Positions 33,239 to 45,188 are shown, counted from the stretch's first letter. The stretch: 64,000 bases of DNA from Dendrocalamus latiflorus (GCA_017311315.1 CM029634.1:24965339-25029338), one strand, 5' to 3'. The notes: generated by a model not told the origin, from the letters alone. Numbers and translations: made by a program.

Positions 33239-35943
33239 CTACTGATCAGGACATGCATTGCATCGTCTAGTTGTGTGCCCCTCCTGACCGCATCGCCCAC
33301 AACGTGCACCAGATGTTCCAGCTTGTGATTTGTCCATGTCATTTCTAATACGTCGGCTATGTCGCCGACCCTTCCCACCCTTCATCATGTTAATATCCGG
33401 AATCAGGTCCTCGCTGAAATGTTCAAAGTGGCAAAGTTTCCCACCACCCTGAACCCTCGGAGCTCCCCACACCAAGCTTGCAGTATTCTCTCCTTGAAAA
33501 AGTACTCGGACATGAAGTTGGAAGGATCCATGCCCACGGTCCCGCATGCAGCGAGGACATGAGAGCATGGCTTGTGTAATAACTTAACCTTGTTGCATGT
33601 GCAACTAGGTTCGTTTGCATGATCTCCAAGGCATACCTCGTAAGTAATAAGTGAACGAGATGTCCCAAATCCGGCTCTGTCACGGAGTATCACCTCGAAA
33701 CGATGCTCCCTGTTGCCCATGACATGCACTATGTGCAATTGACCCTTCTGTGCCTTCGTCTCCATGTACGCAGTAATTTTTGACGAATACAGGGCTCCGG
33801 GATTGGCCGCATGAAGTGCGGCACTCGCGTGCCTCTCCCTGAAGTAGCGGATTGAGCTGTGAAGAACACCTTCCACGATGGCGACAAGGGGCTGAGAACG
33901 GAGACCCCTGAGAACCCAATTGTAGACCTCGACAAGGTTAGTTGTCATTATTCCGTACCTTGCGCCATCCGTGTCGTGCAACAGCGACCACTTCTCCAAT
34001 GGTTCCCCCTCGATCGACTACGAGAAGCACTTGATGTTTCGTGAGCTCCTCCTTCTTACACCACTTCGGTTAGGCTCATCGATTGCTGGCAAGCATTGCG
34101 GTTGTGCCGCCCCAGGAGTGACCGGCCCCTTGCTCCTCTCTTCGACGTTCTTCCTAGTGTGCTCATCCAACAACCCCCATAAAGCATCAAATTTTCTCTG
34201 CTGGTTCTGCCTAGCCAGCCTCTTGAATAGCTTCATCAAAGATTGTTTCGGGAATTGCTTGAAAAAGTTTGCCCCTAAGTGACGACTGCACCACCGGTTC
34301 CTCATGTCCGACCAATGAAAGGTCTCCTCAGGGTCTTCTTGAAGTTTTCGTATCGCCTTTATAATACCGACGTGGCGATCATGGATTACGCACACACCAG
34401 GACAGGTGACTACAACTCCAGCCCTCACATGTCTGAGAAACCACAGCCAGCTCTCATAATTCTCACTCTCCACAAATGCAATGGCCAGCGGCAGTATTTG
34501 ATTGTTACCGTCAACACCTATGGCCGTCAGGAGCTGCCCTTTGTATTTGCCTGTCAAGAAGGTCCCATCTACTGAGATCACTGGCAGCATGTGCCTGAAT
34601 GCTTCAATGCTAGCACCAAATGCAAACAATGCTCTCTGCAACACTGCAAATCCCAGTGGACTTATGGACGGCTTGTCGTGCACGGCGATGTACGTGCCCG
34701 GGTTCCTTTGCTGCAACACCTTAAGCATACGAGGAAGGTTGTCGTACGCCGCCTCGAAAGTGCCAAAACGTTTTTCCAACGCCTTTTGCTTTGCACGCTA
34801 CGCCTTCGCGTAGCTAATCTTATACTTGAATTTATTCTCGATAGCTACCACAATATGCGTGGCCGCAATATCTTTCTTCTCCACTATCTCCCCATACATC
34901 ACATTGGCTATAAATCCGGACGTCAGGTTACGATGCCTCGCCAAGATAGTGTTTAGAATGCAGGAGTGCGGCTTCACCTTGGACACAATCCAGTGAGTCT
35001 CATACTTGGGTCTACGTGCGTGCACCCTCCAAGGACAACCAGCCTGCTCGCACTTCACAGTGTACTGCTCCTGGCTTGATTTGACGACGCGAAATGTCCG
35101 CTGCATTGAAAGGGCCCAAAACTTGATGGCATCCTGCAGCGCTTCCTTGTCAGCAAACATAGCATGCAACCGAATCTCTGTCTCATGATACTCCCATGGT
35201 GATTCATGCTCATCATGTGCGGAAACACCCTCCGCATTAAACCGGTTCCATTCCTGGGGGATAGGAACTTCTTCATCATCGGAACTGTCCTCCTCCTCGT
35301 CCTCTACAGCTTGCTCTTCATCTCATGCCCTCTGGTCATCAGATTCCATCTGCTGCACGATATACTCATTATGCTCTCCTTCATCAGCTTGCCCAGTTCC
35401 CTCTCTATAGTTTGACGGCTGTAACTCTCCTCCATGCACTGCATCGGCTTGCCCAGTTCCCTCTCTATAACTTGACGGCTGTAACTCTCCTGCATGTACC
35501 GCATTGCCTTCATCACAAGCAACTTAATCAGCTCCGCCAACGTGCGGCCCGCCCGAGCTGCTAGCACCTCCCGAAGCAGCATAGGCGGCCGCATAAGGTT
35601 GCGCAGCTGCTTGTAGTGAGCACGGTTGCACAAGCAGGACACACTCGTATCCACGGCGCCGGCACCCTTGCACAAAGCCCTTCCACGAAGCAGAGCGCAC
35701 CAATGTCTTCAACTCCCATCTGATGTCCGTGGGAGACCGGCTCCAAAGCCCTTGCACAACGACGCTGCACACCTCGGGGTCCAATGAAAAACTCTCGGTC
35801 AGCCAATGCTGCACATCTGTCATTCTAGTATTCTCGTCATCCGGAAGTACGAGAGTTACTTGCGAAAAATCGCTCAAATCCACACCATTCGGACCTTCAC
35901 GAATAATTCCAGCACCATAATACACTCTCAATGTAGTGGCCAT
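33239..35943 (-). pseudogene. MULE transposase (MuDR-type), interrupted
   Basis: One continuous minus-strand frame from 35943 to about 33400 holds all expected domains in order. They are an N-terminal region (MATTLRVYYG start), an acidic linker with a 20-residue duplication, and the MuDR DNA-binding domain (MHAMFADKEALQDAIKFW, then CEQAGCPWRVHA; 35169-34800). Next are the MULE catalytic domain (VISVDGTFLTGKYKGQLL, then VIHDRHVGIIKAI; about 34680-34370) and a SWIM zinc finger CTC-x9-CSH (33603-33559). A frameshift near 33400-33470 moves the C-terminus to another frame, which has a CCHC knuckle (CGRCGQEGHTTRRC, 33301-33260). Four in-frame stops (near 35525, 35327, 34799 and 34019) also break it. 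It cannot supply transposase. Confidence 0.93.
35381..35504. repeat. 60-bp in-frame tandem duplication in the transposase gene
   Basis: Two units with exactly 60-bp periodicity (about 35381-35440 and 35441-35504) share GCTTGCCCAGTTCCCTCTCT and GACGGCTGTAACTCTCCT. In the coding frame they duplicate 20 residues of the acidic linker upstream of the MuDR domain. Confidence 0.92.
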
Positions 35944-36414
35944 TGATGATGTAGGCCTACATGTTTGATTGAAATTTACGACATGTCAAATAACATCGTA
36001 CAACACTAAACTACACTTTCCATATTAAAAAAAGGGTGATAATATTTCTATACTGCAAAATGTTCCATACTACTAAATGTATACTACAACTTTTTGACAC
36101 TAATATTTTCATACTAAAATTGTGCTACATTTTCTACATCTACAATTTTTACTAACACCAATATTTCATCTAAATAATAGTGCAAATACAACATAATAAA
36201 AAAAATAGCTGGATCCAAATAGATGGAATAGCTTCTACTCTTCCTTCCTCCCTCACCTCCTACTCCAACCCTGTCCTCCTCTCCTTCTCTTCTCCCCTCC
36301 TGTTCTTCCCCTCCTCTCTCTCTCTTCTTTCTCTCCTTTTCTTCTCTCGTTTCTTCTCTGTGCGCAGAATGAGTGGGAGTGGGAGTGGGCGGCCGACTGC
36401 GGCGGAATAAAGTA

Positions 36415-36600
36415 CCCCCTGTCGCCCTACCGTTGGGCGACTGAAATTACAGTCGCCCAACCGTACAACGACTACATTGAGTCGCCCAACGCTCAGGCGA
36501 TACCATTGATTCGCTCAACGGTTCCCATATTCTCTAAATGTCGCCGTCCAGTTGGGCGAAAGGTGGCAGTCGCCCAATTGGGGGGGGGGGCGACTGAAGC
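36415..36600. repeat. right subterminal CAGTCGCCC/GGGCGACTG hairpin array
   Basis: The counterpart of the left array. CAGTCGCCCAAC, GGGCGACTG and variants occur about eight times between 36421 and 36599. Beyond the shared inverted repeat, the two arrays share the motif but not the order, so they are not simply an extension of the inverted repeat. Confidence 0.88.
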
Positions 36601-36677
36601 CTATTTTTGTAAAAAAATTTCCCGCGGGTATATTTATGTATTTTTGAATAAAAAATAGATTATCCGTACAAAAATTC
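36536..36677 (-). repeat. MULE terminal inverted repeat, right
   Basis: See the left repeat. It ends GTACAAAAATTC, directly followed by the target duplication. Confidence 0.93.
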
Positions 36678-36687
36678 ATTGGTTAGC
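36678..36687 (+). repeat. MULE target-site duplication, right copy
   Basis: ATTGGTTAGC is identical to 31151-31160. Confidence 0.95.
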
Positions 36688-37060
36688 TGCGCGTCAATTT
36701 GGGGAACTGAGTTCTCTAATCTGGGCTGATTCCTTGGGGATCATATTCGTCTTTCTTTCTGTACAAATTGGTAGGCGAGTTCTTCTTCTCGTGTTTGCAA
36801 CTATCCAGCCGCATAGGTTGATTTGGTGTAAACCCGGGATAATTATCAATCTTATTCTTGTGTGTGGATTAATTGTTTGCTGCTGATCCACCAAAAAAAC
36901 ATCACCTACTACAACCGAGGTAGCTGCTACTCTTCACGTGAAGAAAAGAAAGTCAGGAAGGTTCGGCTGCTACTATCTTCGTTGTTGCCGTGTGAAGAGA
37001 GAGAGAATCCAAGCTGCTGATCGATCAAGCACCGTGAAGAACGTCCATCTTGGTATCAAA
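36688..37060 (+). repeat. gypsy LTR end and primer-binding site
   Basis: Sequence after the MULE runs to TTGGTATCAAAG at 37049-37060. This is close to the TGGTATCAGAGC primer-binding site complementary to initiator tRNA-Met, and it marks the end of a 5' LTR near 37046. The left part of this LTR would then lie before 31160. Confidence 0.55.
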
Positions 37061-37446
37061 GTATAAGGTTTGTGGCTACCACACCACACGGTCCACACGC
37101 TACTTCCAAGGCTACAAGGAGGGTCTACGTAACCATCTTGAGGCACAAATACGAGATGTGTAGAACACGCTGAGTGAATGCCTCAATGCGAACAAATAAT
37201 GGTTGATGGAGGGTCTCGATGGTTTGACCATGTCCCTCCGCCGTTTAGAGGAGAGGCTATTACCACTGCCATAAGGAGCCGGCGCTTGGGCAAAACATGT
37301 TGAACAACACGACTGAGGTGACTATTATGGTACTAATTGATAGTCGTGAAGACTTTCTGTAGCAGCCGAGTCGTGATTTCAATGATCGCCGAGGTGCTGG
37401 ACATATACGGCACCGTGGAGGTGTTGAACAAGAGGACGTTGGTATT

Positions 37447-38273
37447 GGTAAGTTCAAAATAACCATATCAATGTTCACGGACAGAACTAGTCTAGAGATG
37501 TATTTGGAGTGGGAAATGCGCGTCAATCATATTTTTGACAACTACAACTATATCAAGGAGAAGAAGGTTTGTGTCACTTTAATTGAGTTCACCAAATATA
37601 TATTAATTTGGTGGGATCAATTGAATCGTGCTGAAAAGCATCCTTGTACATGGGAGGAGATGCGGCCCTGATCAACTCGGTTTCGGCTTCTGGCTTCTGG
37701 CTTATTTTTCACTATTCATAAGTTTCGTCTTTTTCTGAATTTTTGGCTTTTTGTTGAGCTTTTTTGCCGGTTCTTTTTTTCCTATATTTGTTTGTATTAT
37801 ACGTAATGGGCTAACATATTTTTTATATTTTTAATTTTTTTTTAAATTTAATTATGCTAAATAAGCCTCTGTCAGCTACAGTGCTTTTTTCAGCCAGCTA
37901 CAGTGTTTTCAGCCATAAGCCATGAGCTTTTCAGCCGAACCGATCACCACCGAAGTAAGTCATGTGAAAGAGGTTTGTTCCAGCATATTATTCAAGAATC
38001 TTGCACACTATATTGCATCGACACGTTCAAGATTCTATGTTGGTAGATGAGTACTACAAAGAGATATAAGTGCTCATAATCCATACACGTGTCTGTGAGT
38101 CCAAGGAGATGACCATGACACATTTCTTTGAGGGATTGAATGAAGATATTTCGGACTGTGTCGATTTGATGCGATACGGTAACTTACGAGAACTGATTGA
38201 TCAAACGGAGCTTGCTGAACAGCGGGTTAAGACAAAGCAATCTAGGGGTAGTCGAACCAATTCTAGTGGTTAG
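37447..38273 (+). pseudogene. Ty3/gypsy gag, split by a MITE
   Basis: The first part (37447-37671) encodes a gag fragment with YLEWEMRV, IFDNYNY and WWDQLNRAEKHPCTWEEM. The second part (about 37950-38273) resumes the same domain (FFEGLNEDISDCVDLMRYGN, then LAEQRVK). A MITE at 37672-37945 separates them, and stops occur in the second part. Protease and pol do not follow, so this element is also deleted downstream. Confidence 0.8.
37672..37945. mobile_element. MITE inside gypsy gag, copy 2 of a local family
   Basis: It starts GATCAACTCGGTTTCGGCTT and ends GCCGAACCGATC, an imperfect inverted pair. The core (GCTTTTTTGCCGGTTC, then CCTATATTTGTTTGTA) matches the element at 15498-15782. Its insertion interrupts gag exactly after WEEMR, which defines the left boundary. 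Confidence 0.75.
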
Positions 38274-38549
38274 AGGTGCATCTACATACATGAGGAGGAT
38301 GATGGGTCAAGTTTAAGACATTGTATCCACTAAATCAGTTGGGGCTGCAAATAAGCAGATGACAAAGATGGTGAGTTTAGCAAGTAGGTATCAAAAGCCG
38401 ATTGTATCCACTAAACCAAGTGAGCTAGTTGATAATTGCAAATAGCATTTTTCTATCAATCCAAAATTGCAGCGTGCATGACACGTCATTTTCCCTAGGC
38501 ACATTTTCATAGGGGTAAGATGAGTGTGTCGTGCCTTGCAAACATATCT
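38274..38549. other. degraded gypsy-like sequence
   Basis: It continues from gag without readable domains. Nothing further can be supported. Confidence 0.3.
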
Positions 38550-38790
38550 GGTCCTATTCTTTTATGGTTTTTGGTTTCAGTGTTTAGTTTTTTTATAATA
38601 ACTAGTTTTTAAACGGAGTGCCTTTTCAAGATAGGGTCTACTAGTTAATTGTTGTACATATTGTACCGACTTCATTTTTATCGGCAAAAGCTACACATAA
38701 ATTTTAGTTACTCTATAATCTCGTATGAACAGTCAAAAGTCATAAGCCATAACTAAAAACTATAAGCCACAGCCATTAAAGAACATGCCT
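38550..38790. mobile_element. MITE-like element, possible relative of the local family
   Basis: GGTCCTATTCTTT at the left pairs imperfectly with AAAGAACATGCC at the right. The inner AAGTCATAAGCCATAACTAA and AAGCCACAGCC resemble the right-hand parts of the other MITEs (AAGCCACAG at 15751, AGCCATAAGCCAT at 37912). The target duplication is unclear. Confidence 0.45.
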
Positions 38791-38985
38791 CTAATCAGCA
38801 AATTGTAAATGCAGATGTCATGTACCAGCTCTTTCATACACCGTGATGGTCTCTAGCTAAGCTACATCTCTTATAAAGAAGGGTACTCAGTATCCACCGT
38901 CGTGGCTAATGTCACAATCGTTGATGTTGTCCATAGAGAAGGCACAAGATGCTGCGCAAGGAAAGGACTTGCTTCACTTTATGGG
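38791..38985. other. intergenic sequence
   Basis: Nothing recognised. Confidence 0.3.
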
Positions 38986-40020
38986 TTGATTGAGTGCTAG
39001 CGCTCGCATTCTTTCCCGGCGCTGGAGCCGGCTTCCGCCTCCGCTCGCCCCGATGGCGCTCGGCCTTCGTGTCGCCGGCCGAGGCGTCCGGCTTCGTCGT
39101 CTATCGGGCCCATCGACTAGCTCCATCGCGTCCAGAAGCTCCATTGCTCCTGCATCGGTTGAATCGACTCAACTGGCTCCGCTTCCGGCCTCTGCACGTC
39201 GCCTTCGATGGCATCGGCCGACCTTCACCGGACTCCATTGGTGTCCTCCAGCTCCGTTGCGCCTGGAGGTTCCGACGAGGCGTCCGGTTCGCTCGCTTCA
39301 TCGCCGGCCTCTGGGCTGCCAGCTTTGTGCCGGCCCCCGCTCCATGCTCCACGCCGACCGGCGAAGGTTACTCTGAGCCGACAAAGCGGCCTCTGCGCCA
39401 GCATCCGCGCAGACCTCTCGCCCGTCGGAGTGGGTCTCCGCGAGTCGACCTCCATGGCTCCATCTCCGCGCCTTTCGCTGCGCGCCACCGCATCCGTCTC
39501 CGTGCAGTCCACCCGGTACGTGTTGCTTGAATGCGTGGCTCCGCGCGCCTCGGCTCTGCTCGCCGTGGCCTCCGTGCGCCTCGCCCTCCGCTCGCCGTGG
39601 CTCCGCGCGCCTTGGCCTCCGCTCGCTGCCATGGCAACGCGCGCCTCGGCCTCCGCTCGTCGTGGCTCCACGCGCCTCAGCTCCACTCGCCGTGGCTCCG
39701 CGTGCCTCTGCCTCCGCCCGTCACCGTGGCTCCGCGCGCCTCGGCCTCCACCCGCCTCTGTGGCTCCGCGTGCCTCGGCCTCCGCCCGCCGCTAGGCCTC
39801 CGCTCGTCGTGGCTCCACCGCTACCGCCAGCGCGACGCCGCTGACCTCTGCCATGACTCCGCCTCTACCCAGGCTTCGCCGCCCCGCCCAGGCCATGCCG
39901 CCTCCGTGCGGTCTGCCCAGTACGTGTTGCTTGAATGCGTGGCTCCGCTCGCTGTGGCTCCATGCGCCTCGACCCTCGCGCGCCTCGGCTCCTCTCTGTT
40001 AGTTAATTTCATTTAGCACT
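38986..40020. repeat. GC-rich degenerate repeat block
   Basis: Between 39520 and 39800 a unit like GTGGCTCCGCGCGCCTCGGC recurs many times with truncations. TACGTGTTGCTTGAATGCGT occurs at about 39517 and again at about 39920. The block is open in several frames on both strands and gives Arg/Ala/Ser/Pro-rich translations that overlap each other, which argues against a gene. It may be the leader or LTR of the Copia relic that continues at 47418. Confidence 0.6.
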
Positions 40021-40078
40021 TTGCATAGTTTTCAGCTTTAGTGGTTTCTGCATGTAGTTATTCTCTAAATGTTATCTG

Positions 40079-40313
40079 TGTTGAAGAACCATCGCTGGCG
40101 ACCAGTCCGAGCGATTCCTCTGTTTAGAACAAGAACGAATCAATCACAGAATAATAGATTGAACACACAGAGAGATAGAGAGAACTCCTGATCTTTCTTT
40201 ATTGCTTTCATTCATGTGTACATAATGAGGGGGTATAGGTCCCTATTTATAGACTACAATGAGGTGCCCACCATGGGCCTTGGGCTGCTGGCCCAGGCCC
40301 AGGTTTCTTAACA
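40079..40313 (-). repeat. Copia 3' LTR (in element orientation)
   Basis: TGTTGAAGAACCATCG to TTTCTTAACA on the plus strand, with inverted ends TGTT/AACA. Four substitutions separate it from the other LTR. Confidence 0.95.
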
Positions 40314-40939
40314 CCCCCCTTGGGCACTCATCCGACACGTTCATGCCTCACTAAAACTCCATAAAAACCCAGTGGGAAAAATTTGGAGAAAGAGCACATG
40401 ATACATGTGATGTTACGATGCACGAATTACCTCATTAAAAACCTTGGTCGAGAAACTTCATGGAAAACTCGTCAAGGGAAAAAGAGTACAATTCACCCAA
40501 ATTCATTTGGTCTGCAGGACTTTATTTTTGGGTACTTAATCTTCATGATCAAGATTTATTAGCGGGCTTGTGAGAATTCTCCCCATGAATTCTGCACTTC
40601 TCTAAGTCTCGTCATTCCAATTCCACGCACGCACCTTTCAAAACTAGATGCGGGAGTGACTTAGTGAACAAGTCTACATGACTTAGTGTACAGTACTTTA
40701 ATCTTGTCCATCTCTGCAATTCATGAGCATAGAGGAACTTGGGGTTGATATGCTTACATAGCCCGTCTGCACTTGTGCAACGCAAGCTGCATTATCTTCA
40801 TGGATAATTGTGGGGGTTTGCACAATGTTCATTTCACATGACTGCTGGATGTGGTGAATCATTCAGCGGAACCAAGCGCACTCTCGTGCGGCTTCATATA
40901 GCACTATAATTTCTGAGTGGTTCGTCGAAGTAGCTACAA

Positions 40940-43900
40940 GGCTTTGCTTAGACGATTTCTAGGAAATTGCAGTTCCACCACATGAAAAATACATAGCCTG
41001 TTTGCGACTTAGCGGTATGCGGGTTAGACAGGTACCTAGCATCTGCATAGTCAATCAAGTTCAGATCTTGATTCTTTCTGTAAGACAATCCAATGTCTTT
41101 GCTTCCTTGGAAGGTGTCCTTTATGCCCTGCCAATGCCTTTTGGTGGGTTCTGCACTGTACCTTGCTAACAGGTTCACGACAAATGCAATGTCCGGTCTA
41201 GTGCAGTTTGCTAAGTACATGAGTGCTCCCACTGCACTCAAGTATGGGAATTCCGGTCCCAGGACTTCCTCCCCCTCTTCCCTAGGTCAGAAAGGATCTT
41301 TTTCTTGCTGTAAAGTCCTCCCGATCATTGGTACTTTTGAGGGAAATGCCTTCTCAAAGCCAAACCTTTCAAGCACCTTCTGGGTGTAGGTCGACTGATG
41401 TACCAATACTCCTTCAAGGACATGCTCAAGCTGCAGGCCTAAGCAAAACTTGATCTTGCCCAAATCTTTCATTTCAAATTCTGACTCCAAGTAGGAGCTT
41501 GCTTCTTTTATGTCTTCGGCTGTCCCGATGATATTCAGATCATCTACATACACAGAGATTATACAGAATCCATTCTGGGATCATCGTATAAATACACAAG
41601 GACAGTCTTCATTGCTCGTGTAGCATTTCTTGTAGAGAAAGTCGCTTAAACGATTATACCACATTCTTCCAGATTGTTTCAGTCCATACAGTGACTTTCT
41701 GAGTTTCACACTGTACAGATTTCTATTTGCTCTGTCTTGGTTCGGGAGAGATATTCCTTCAGGGACTTTCATATAAATCTCCGAATCCAAGTTACCGTAG
41801 AGGTATGCAATCACAACATCCATCAATTTCATTTCTAAGTTCAAGTTCACTGCCATTGAGATCAAGTATCTAAAGGTAATTCCACTTATGACCGGGGAGT
41901 AGGTTACTTCATAATCAACTCCAGGACGTTGAGTGAAACCTTGGGCTACCAGCCTTGCTTTGTATCTTACTACTTCATTTCTTTCATTTTTCTTTCGAAC
42001 AAATACCCACTTGTGCCCAACGGGGTGTATGTGGGGAGGTGTGCGGCATACGGGCCCAAACACCTCTCTTTTATTCAGAGATAGCAATTCAGTTGCTATT
42101 GCCTTCTTCCAATCTTCCCAATCTGATCTTTTCTTACATTCAGCGAGCGATGCAGGCTCGGGATCAAGATCGATGATGGTGGCAATTTTCTTTGCGAAGT
42201 AGATATCGATATTAGCTGTTGTCCTATTAAGGGACTCTCCCGTGTGCACATAATTTATAGCTATTTCTTCATGAGTTGCTTCTTCTGGAGCGATTGCTTC
42301 TGCTAGAGCTTTACCTTGCGCATCGCTTCTTACAATTGCGGTGGCAAGTCACTTTAGTTTTTCGGCTCCGATGTGTGCGCACACATCCATGCCGATGGGG
42401 ATGTTCAGATCCGGTATACCCTTTTTCTGAAGGTGTCATACTTGTGCCAGGTCTCAACTGGCTCCCCTTCTCATTCTGGGGGACTTCAATGATCGGCTGT
42501 GATAAATCCCTCTTATCCTTTTTCACCAGGCGTCCCCGGTTACTAAGGATTCGAGGAACCGGAGTTCTCGTCCTCTTTTTTATTTTTCTGAGGCCTCTGG
42601 ATGAGATTAGGGATACCTTCTGCTTTCTTTGGTATTTCAACCCTCTCCGGTGCAGTGCGTGCAGGCATATGCGACTTAGTCACGCTCTTCAAATCACTAA
42701 AGTGATCAGGCAGTTGATTTGCTAATGCTTGCAAATCTATTGTCTTCTAGACTTCTCTTGTCTTCTGGACTTCTCTTGTCTTTTGGACTTCTCTATTTGC
42801 TTCACTAATGCGCGGGTCATCTGCATGAATTCCCGTGGCTTGCCATGTAATGTCTTCTGGACTTCTCTAGTGCGTGGGTCATCTACATGGATTCCCCAGG
42901 CTTGCCACATAATTTCCCGACATTCTTCATCAAGGGGTTGATTTCCTCCCCCTAATGTTGGGAAATCTTCGGTGCTAACCATTGCGCTAGTTGCATAGGT
43001 GAATGGATGTTGTAGGCCGAAGGTCTAAGGTTGATGAAATTCGCTGCATGCAGGACTGCGTGTCCCCAACATGTAGCTGCTAGATTTCAATTATACAAAA
43101 GGGGTCGGGCAATAAATTTAATTCTTTTAATTAAAGTCTCTGCCAGACCATTCTGGGTATGGACATGCGGTACCGAATGCTCAACTGCAATTCCCATTGC
43201 CATGCAATGATCATCAAATGCTTTTGAAGTAAATTCTCCGGTGTTGTCCATTCTGATGGACTTGATGTGATAATCAGGGGACACATTTCTGATGCGAATG
43301 ATCTGCGAGATCAATTTGTGCAAATACGTGGTTTCTTGTGGACAACAAACCCACATACGACTACTTCGAAGAAGCGTCAATGAGCAGCATGAAATACTTA
43401 AATAACCCTAAGATGGGCTGAATGGGACCGCAAATGTCTCCTTGGATGCGTTCCAGGAATGCAGGGACTTCATCCTTCACTTCAGAGTGGAGGGTCTAGT
43501 TATTAGTTTCCCGGTGGCACATGCAGGGCACACAAAATCTTCATGATTCGGGAAATTCTTCACATTAATATTATGCCCATGCGAGTTATTTATTATGTTT
43601 CTCATCATCCTAAGACCTGGGTGGCCTAATCTGTCATGCTAGAGACAGAAGAGTTAAGAGCTTCTAAACACTGTTTTCAGAACAGTGTACGCTGCAGGCG
43701 CTTTAATGTTGGTATAATATAGCCCAGTGAAGGAAGTTTTTCTAATATTCTTTTGCCATTCTCTTCGCGCTTCATAATGAGCAGGTATTTCTTACCGTAC
43801 TCTTCTTCAGTCTCAACGTGGAAACCATTTGCGCGGATATTCTTAAAACTTAGGAGAGTTCTAGTCGATTCTGGGTACAATAAGGGTTCTTCAATAACCA

Positions 43901-45188
43901 AAGTTGTGCCCATTATGGCTCTTCCTGAACCAATTATACATCCATCACTTCTGGCGATTGTCGTAAGGCTGCCAGTGCTTTTACAAATCGACTGAAAATA
44001 CATAATCTCTCTTAAGATGGTATGCGTTGTGCCGCTGCTAGCTAAGCACACTTCCTTTATGGGGCGCTACAAGCGTTCTAATATATGGTATTTTATTAAT
44101 ATGCATGAGAAGGCAATCAACACATAGATAAAATACACCAATATCAGAACATATCATGCCATCATAAACTGAATAAATGAATGAATTCATCAAATATCAT
44201 CCAACCATCACGAGAAAATAACAAATCTTAAGTACCATCCATGCAAATTCTAACATATTCTTCCACACAAAATAAATGACAATTAAAGTCGAAATGCATT
44301 CAGTGCACTAGACTTCTTCTGCTATTTTCTCGGGGTTGACATTCTCTTCAAGAGAAATCATGGCGTTAACTGCTTCTAGGTCGAGAGGGATTACTGCTGT
44401 CGTGATGGTTTCAACTTCCATCGGTGCAGGCAGCTACTCAGAATTCTCCCCCTCAGCCGATGCAGAGTGGGCTTCATACTGCCCTTGACCATCCCGCTTT
44501 GGCTTGCTAGCCTTATTCTCTCGTGGAGCATCTGATTCGCCTTTCTGGGCTGCGGCCTTACCCTTCCTTCCCCTTCTCTCATTAAGAGCTTTTCGCACCT
44601 TGTAGCTCCCGGCGTTGGCTTCACGGCCAGCGGAGCTCCCAGGTGGCTGAGTGACGTAGTTCTTACGGAGAACTTTATCCTGAGCCTCCGCAACTTGCAT
44701 CATATCAGTCAATTCGGCGTATTCCTCATAGCCATCTTGACGATAGTTGCGTGCGGATTGTGCTATATTAGGGTGAAAGGTTTTTCTCAATTTTCTGTAT
44801 TGGGGTACAAATCCTGTGCAAGGCAGAATTGTATTCCCTGACCGTCTTAAAGTCGGCAAAACCTCAGTCTGATCCACTCTCGCTCTGCTTGAGGAAGAAT
44901 GGTGTACTTTAGCCTCTCAAACTGCTTCTGGAGTGCGGTCCAGAGTGCCAGCGCGCTCTTCTCCGTCATATACTCATTCTTGAGAGTGAGGCAGAGCTTG
45001 TGCCTGAGAAAATGAAGTGTCTGATCATTCTCCTCAGGTTTGGGTTGAGCGTCATTCAGTCCGCCAATCCCAATAGTAGCGTGGAGCTTCCTGGCTCCAA
45101 GCACAATCTCGACATCGGATTCCTACGTCAGATAGTTTTGGCCATGCTGGGCCAGCTCCTCGAACTTTCAGTTCGTTATGCTAGTCAT
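40940..45188 (-). pseudogene. Copia gag-pol polyprotein, multiply interrupted
   Basis: Read on the minus strand, gag starts at 45188 and has at least two early stops, then LHFLRHKLCLTLKNEYMTE (45030) and FHPNIAQSARNYRQ (44760). The protease (44051) reads CLASSGTTHTIL, so the usual catalytic Asp of DSGTTH is Ser. The integrase core (43380-43087) has KSIRMDNTGEFTS and HTQNGLAE. The connector (42985-42543) carries an 18-bp triplicate giving RRQEKS repeats (42740-42793). RT (42249-41287) has WKKAIATEL, HKWVFVRKKN, QGFTQRPGVDY and YVDDLNIIG. RNase H (41241-40948) has MYLANCTRPDIAF. Stops and frame changes between all blocks make it non-functional. Confidence 0.92.
42740..42793. repeat. 18-bp tandem triplicate
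   Basis: TTGTCTTCTAGACTTCTC repeats three times (42740-42757, 42758-42775, 42776-42793) with single differences. It falls in the Copia connector between integrase and RT. Confidence 0.95.

Larger units (their letters stand above)
31161..36677 (-). mobile_element. Mutator-like element (MULE) with long inverted ends, 5,517 bp
   Basis: The inverted ends are about 142-144 bp (31161-31304 and 36536-36677). Both start GAATTTTT, then GTACGGATAAT, and continue through TTTTTTATTCAAAAATACAT and CAAAAATAGGCTTCAGTCGC, with few mismatches. The direct duplication ATTGGTTAGC lies at 31151-31160 and 36678-36687. It is perfect, 9-10 bp, and diagnostic of Mutator-type insertion. The interior carries a MULE transposase pseudogene (35943-33239), a 31-bp satellite (32730-33025) and a second gene (32588-31842), all on the minus strand. 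The element is structurally complete but its transposase is broken. It inserted into what appears to be the 5' LTR of a gypsy element. Confidence 0.96.

Noticed and set aside
38990..40016. Overlapping Arg/Ser/Pro-rich open frames on both strands
   Set aside because: All frames are open because of GC-rich repeats. The translations are low-complexity and mutually overlapping.
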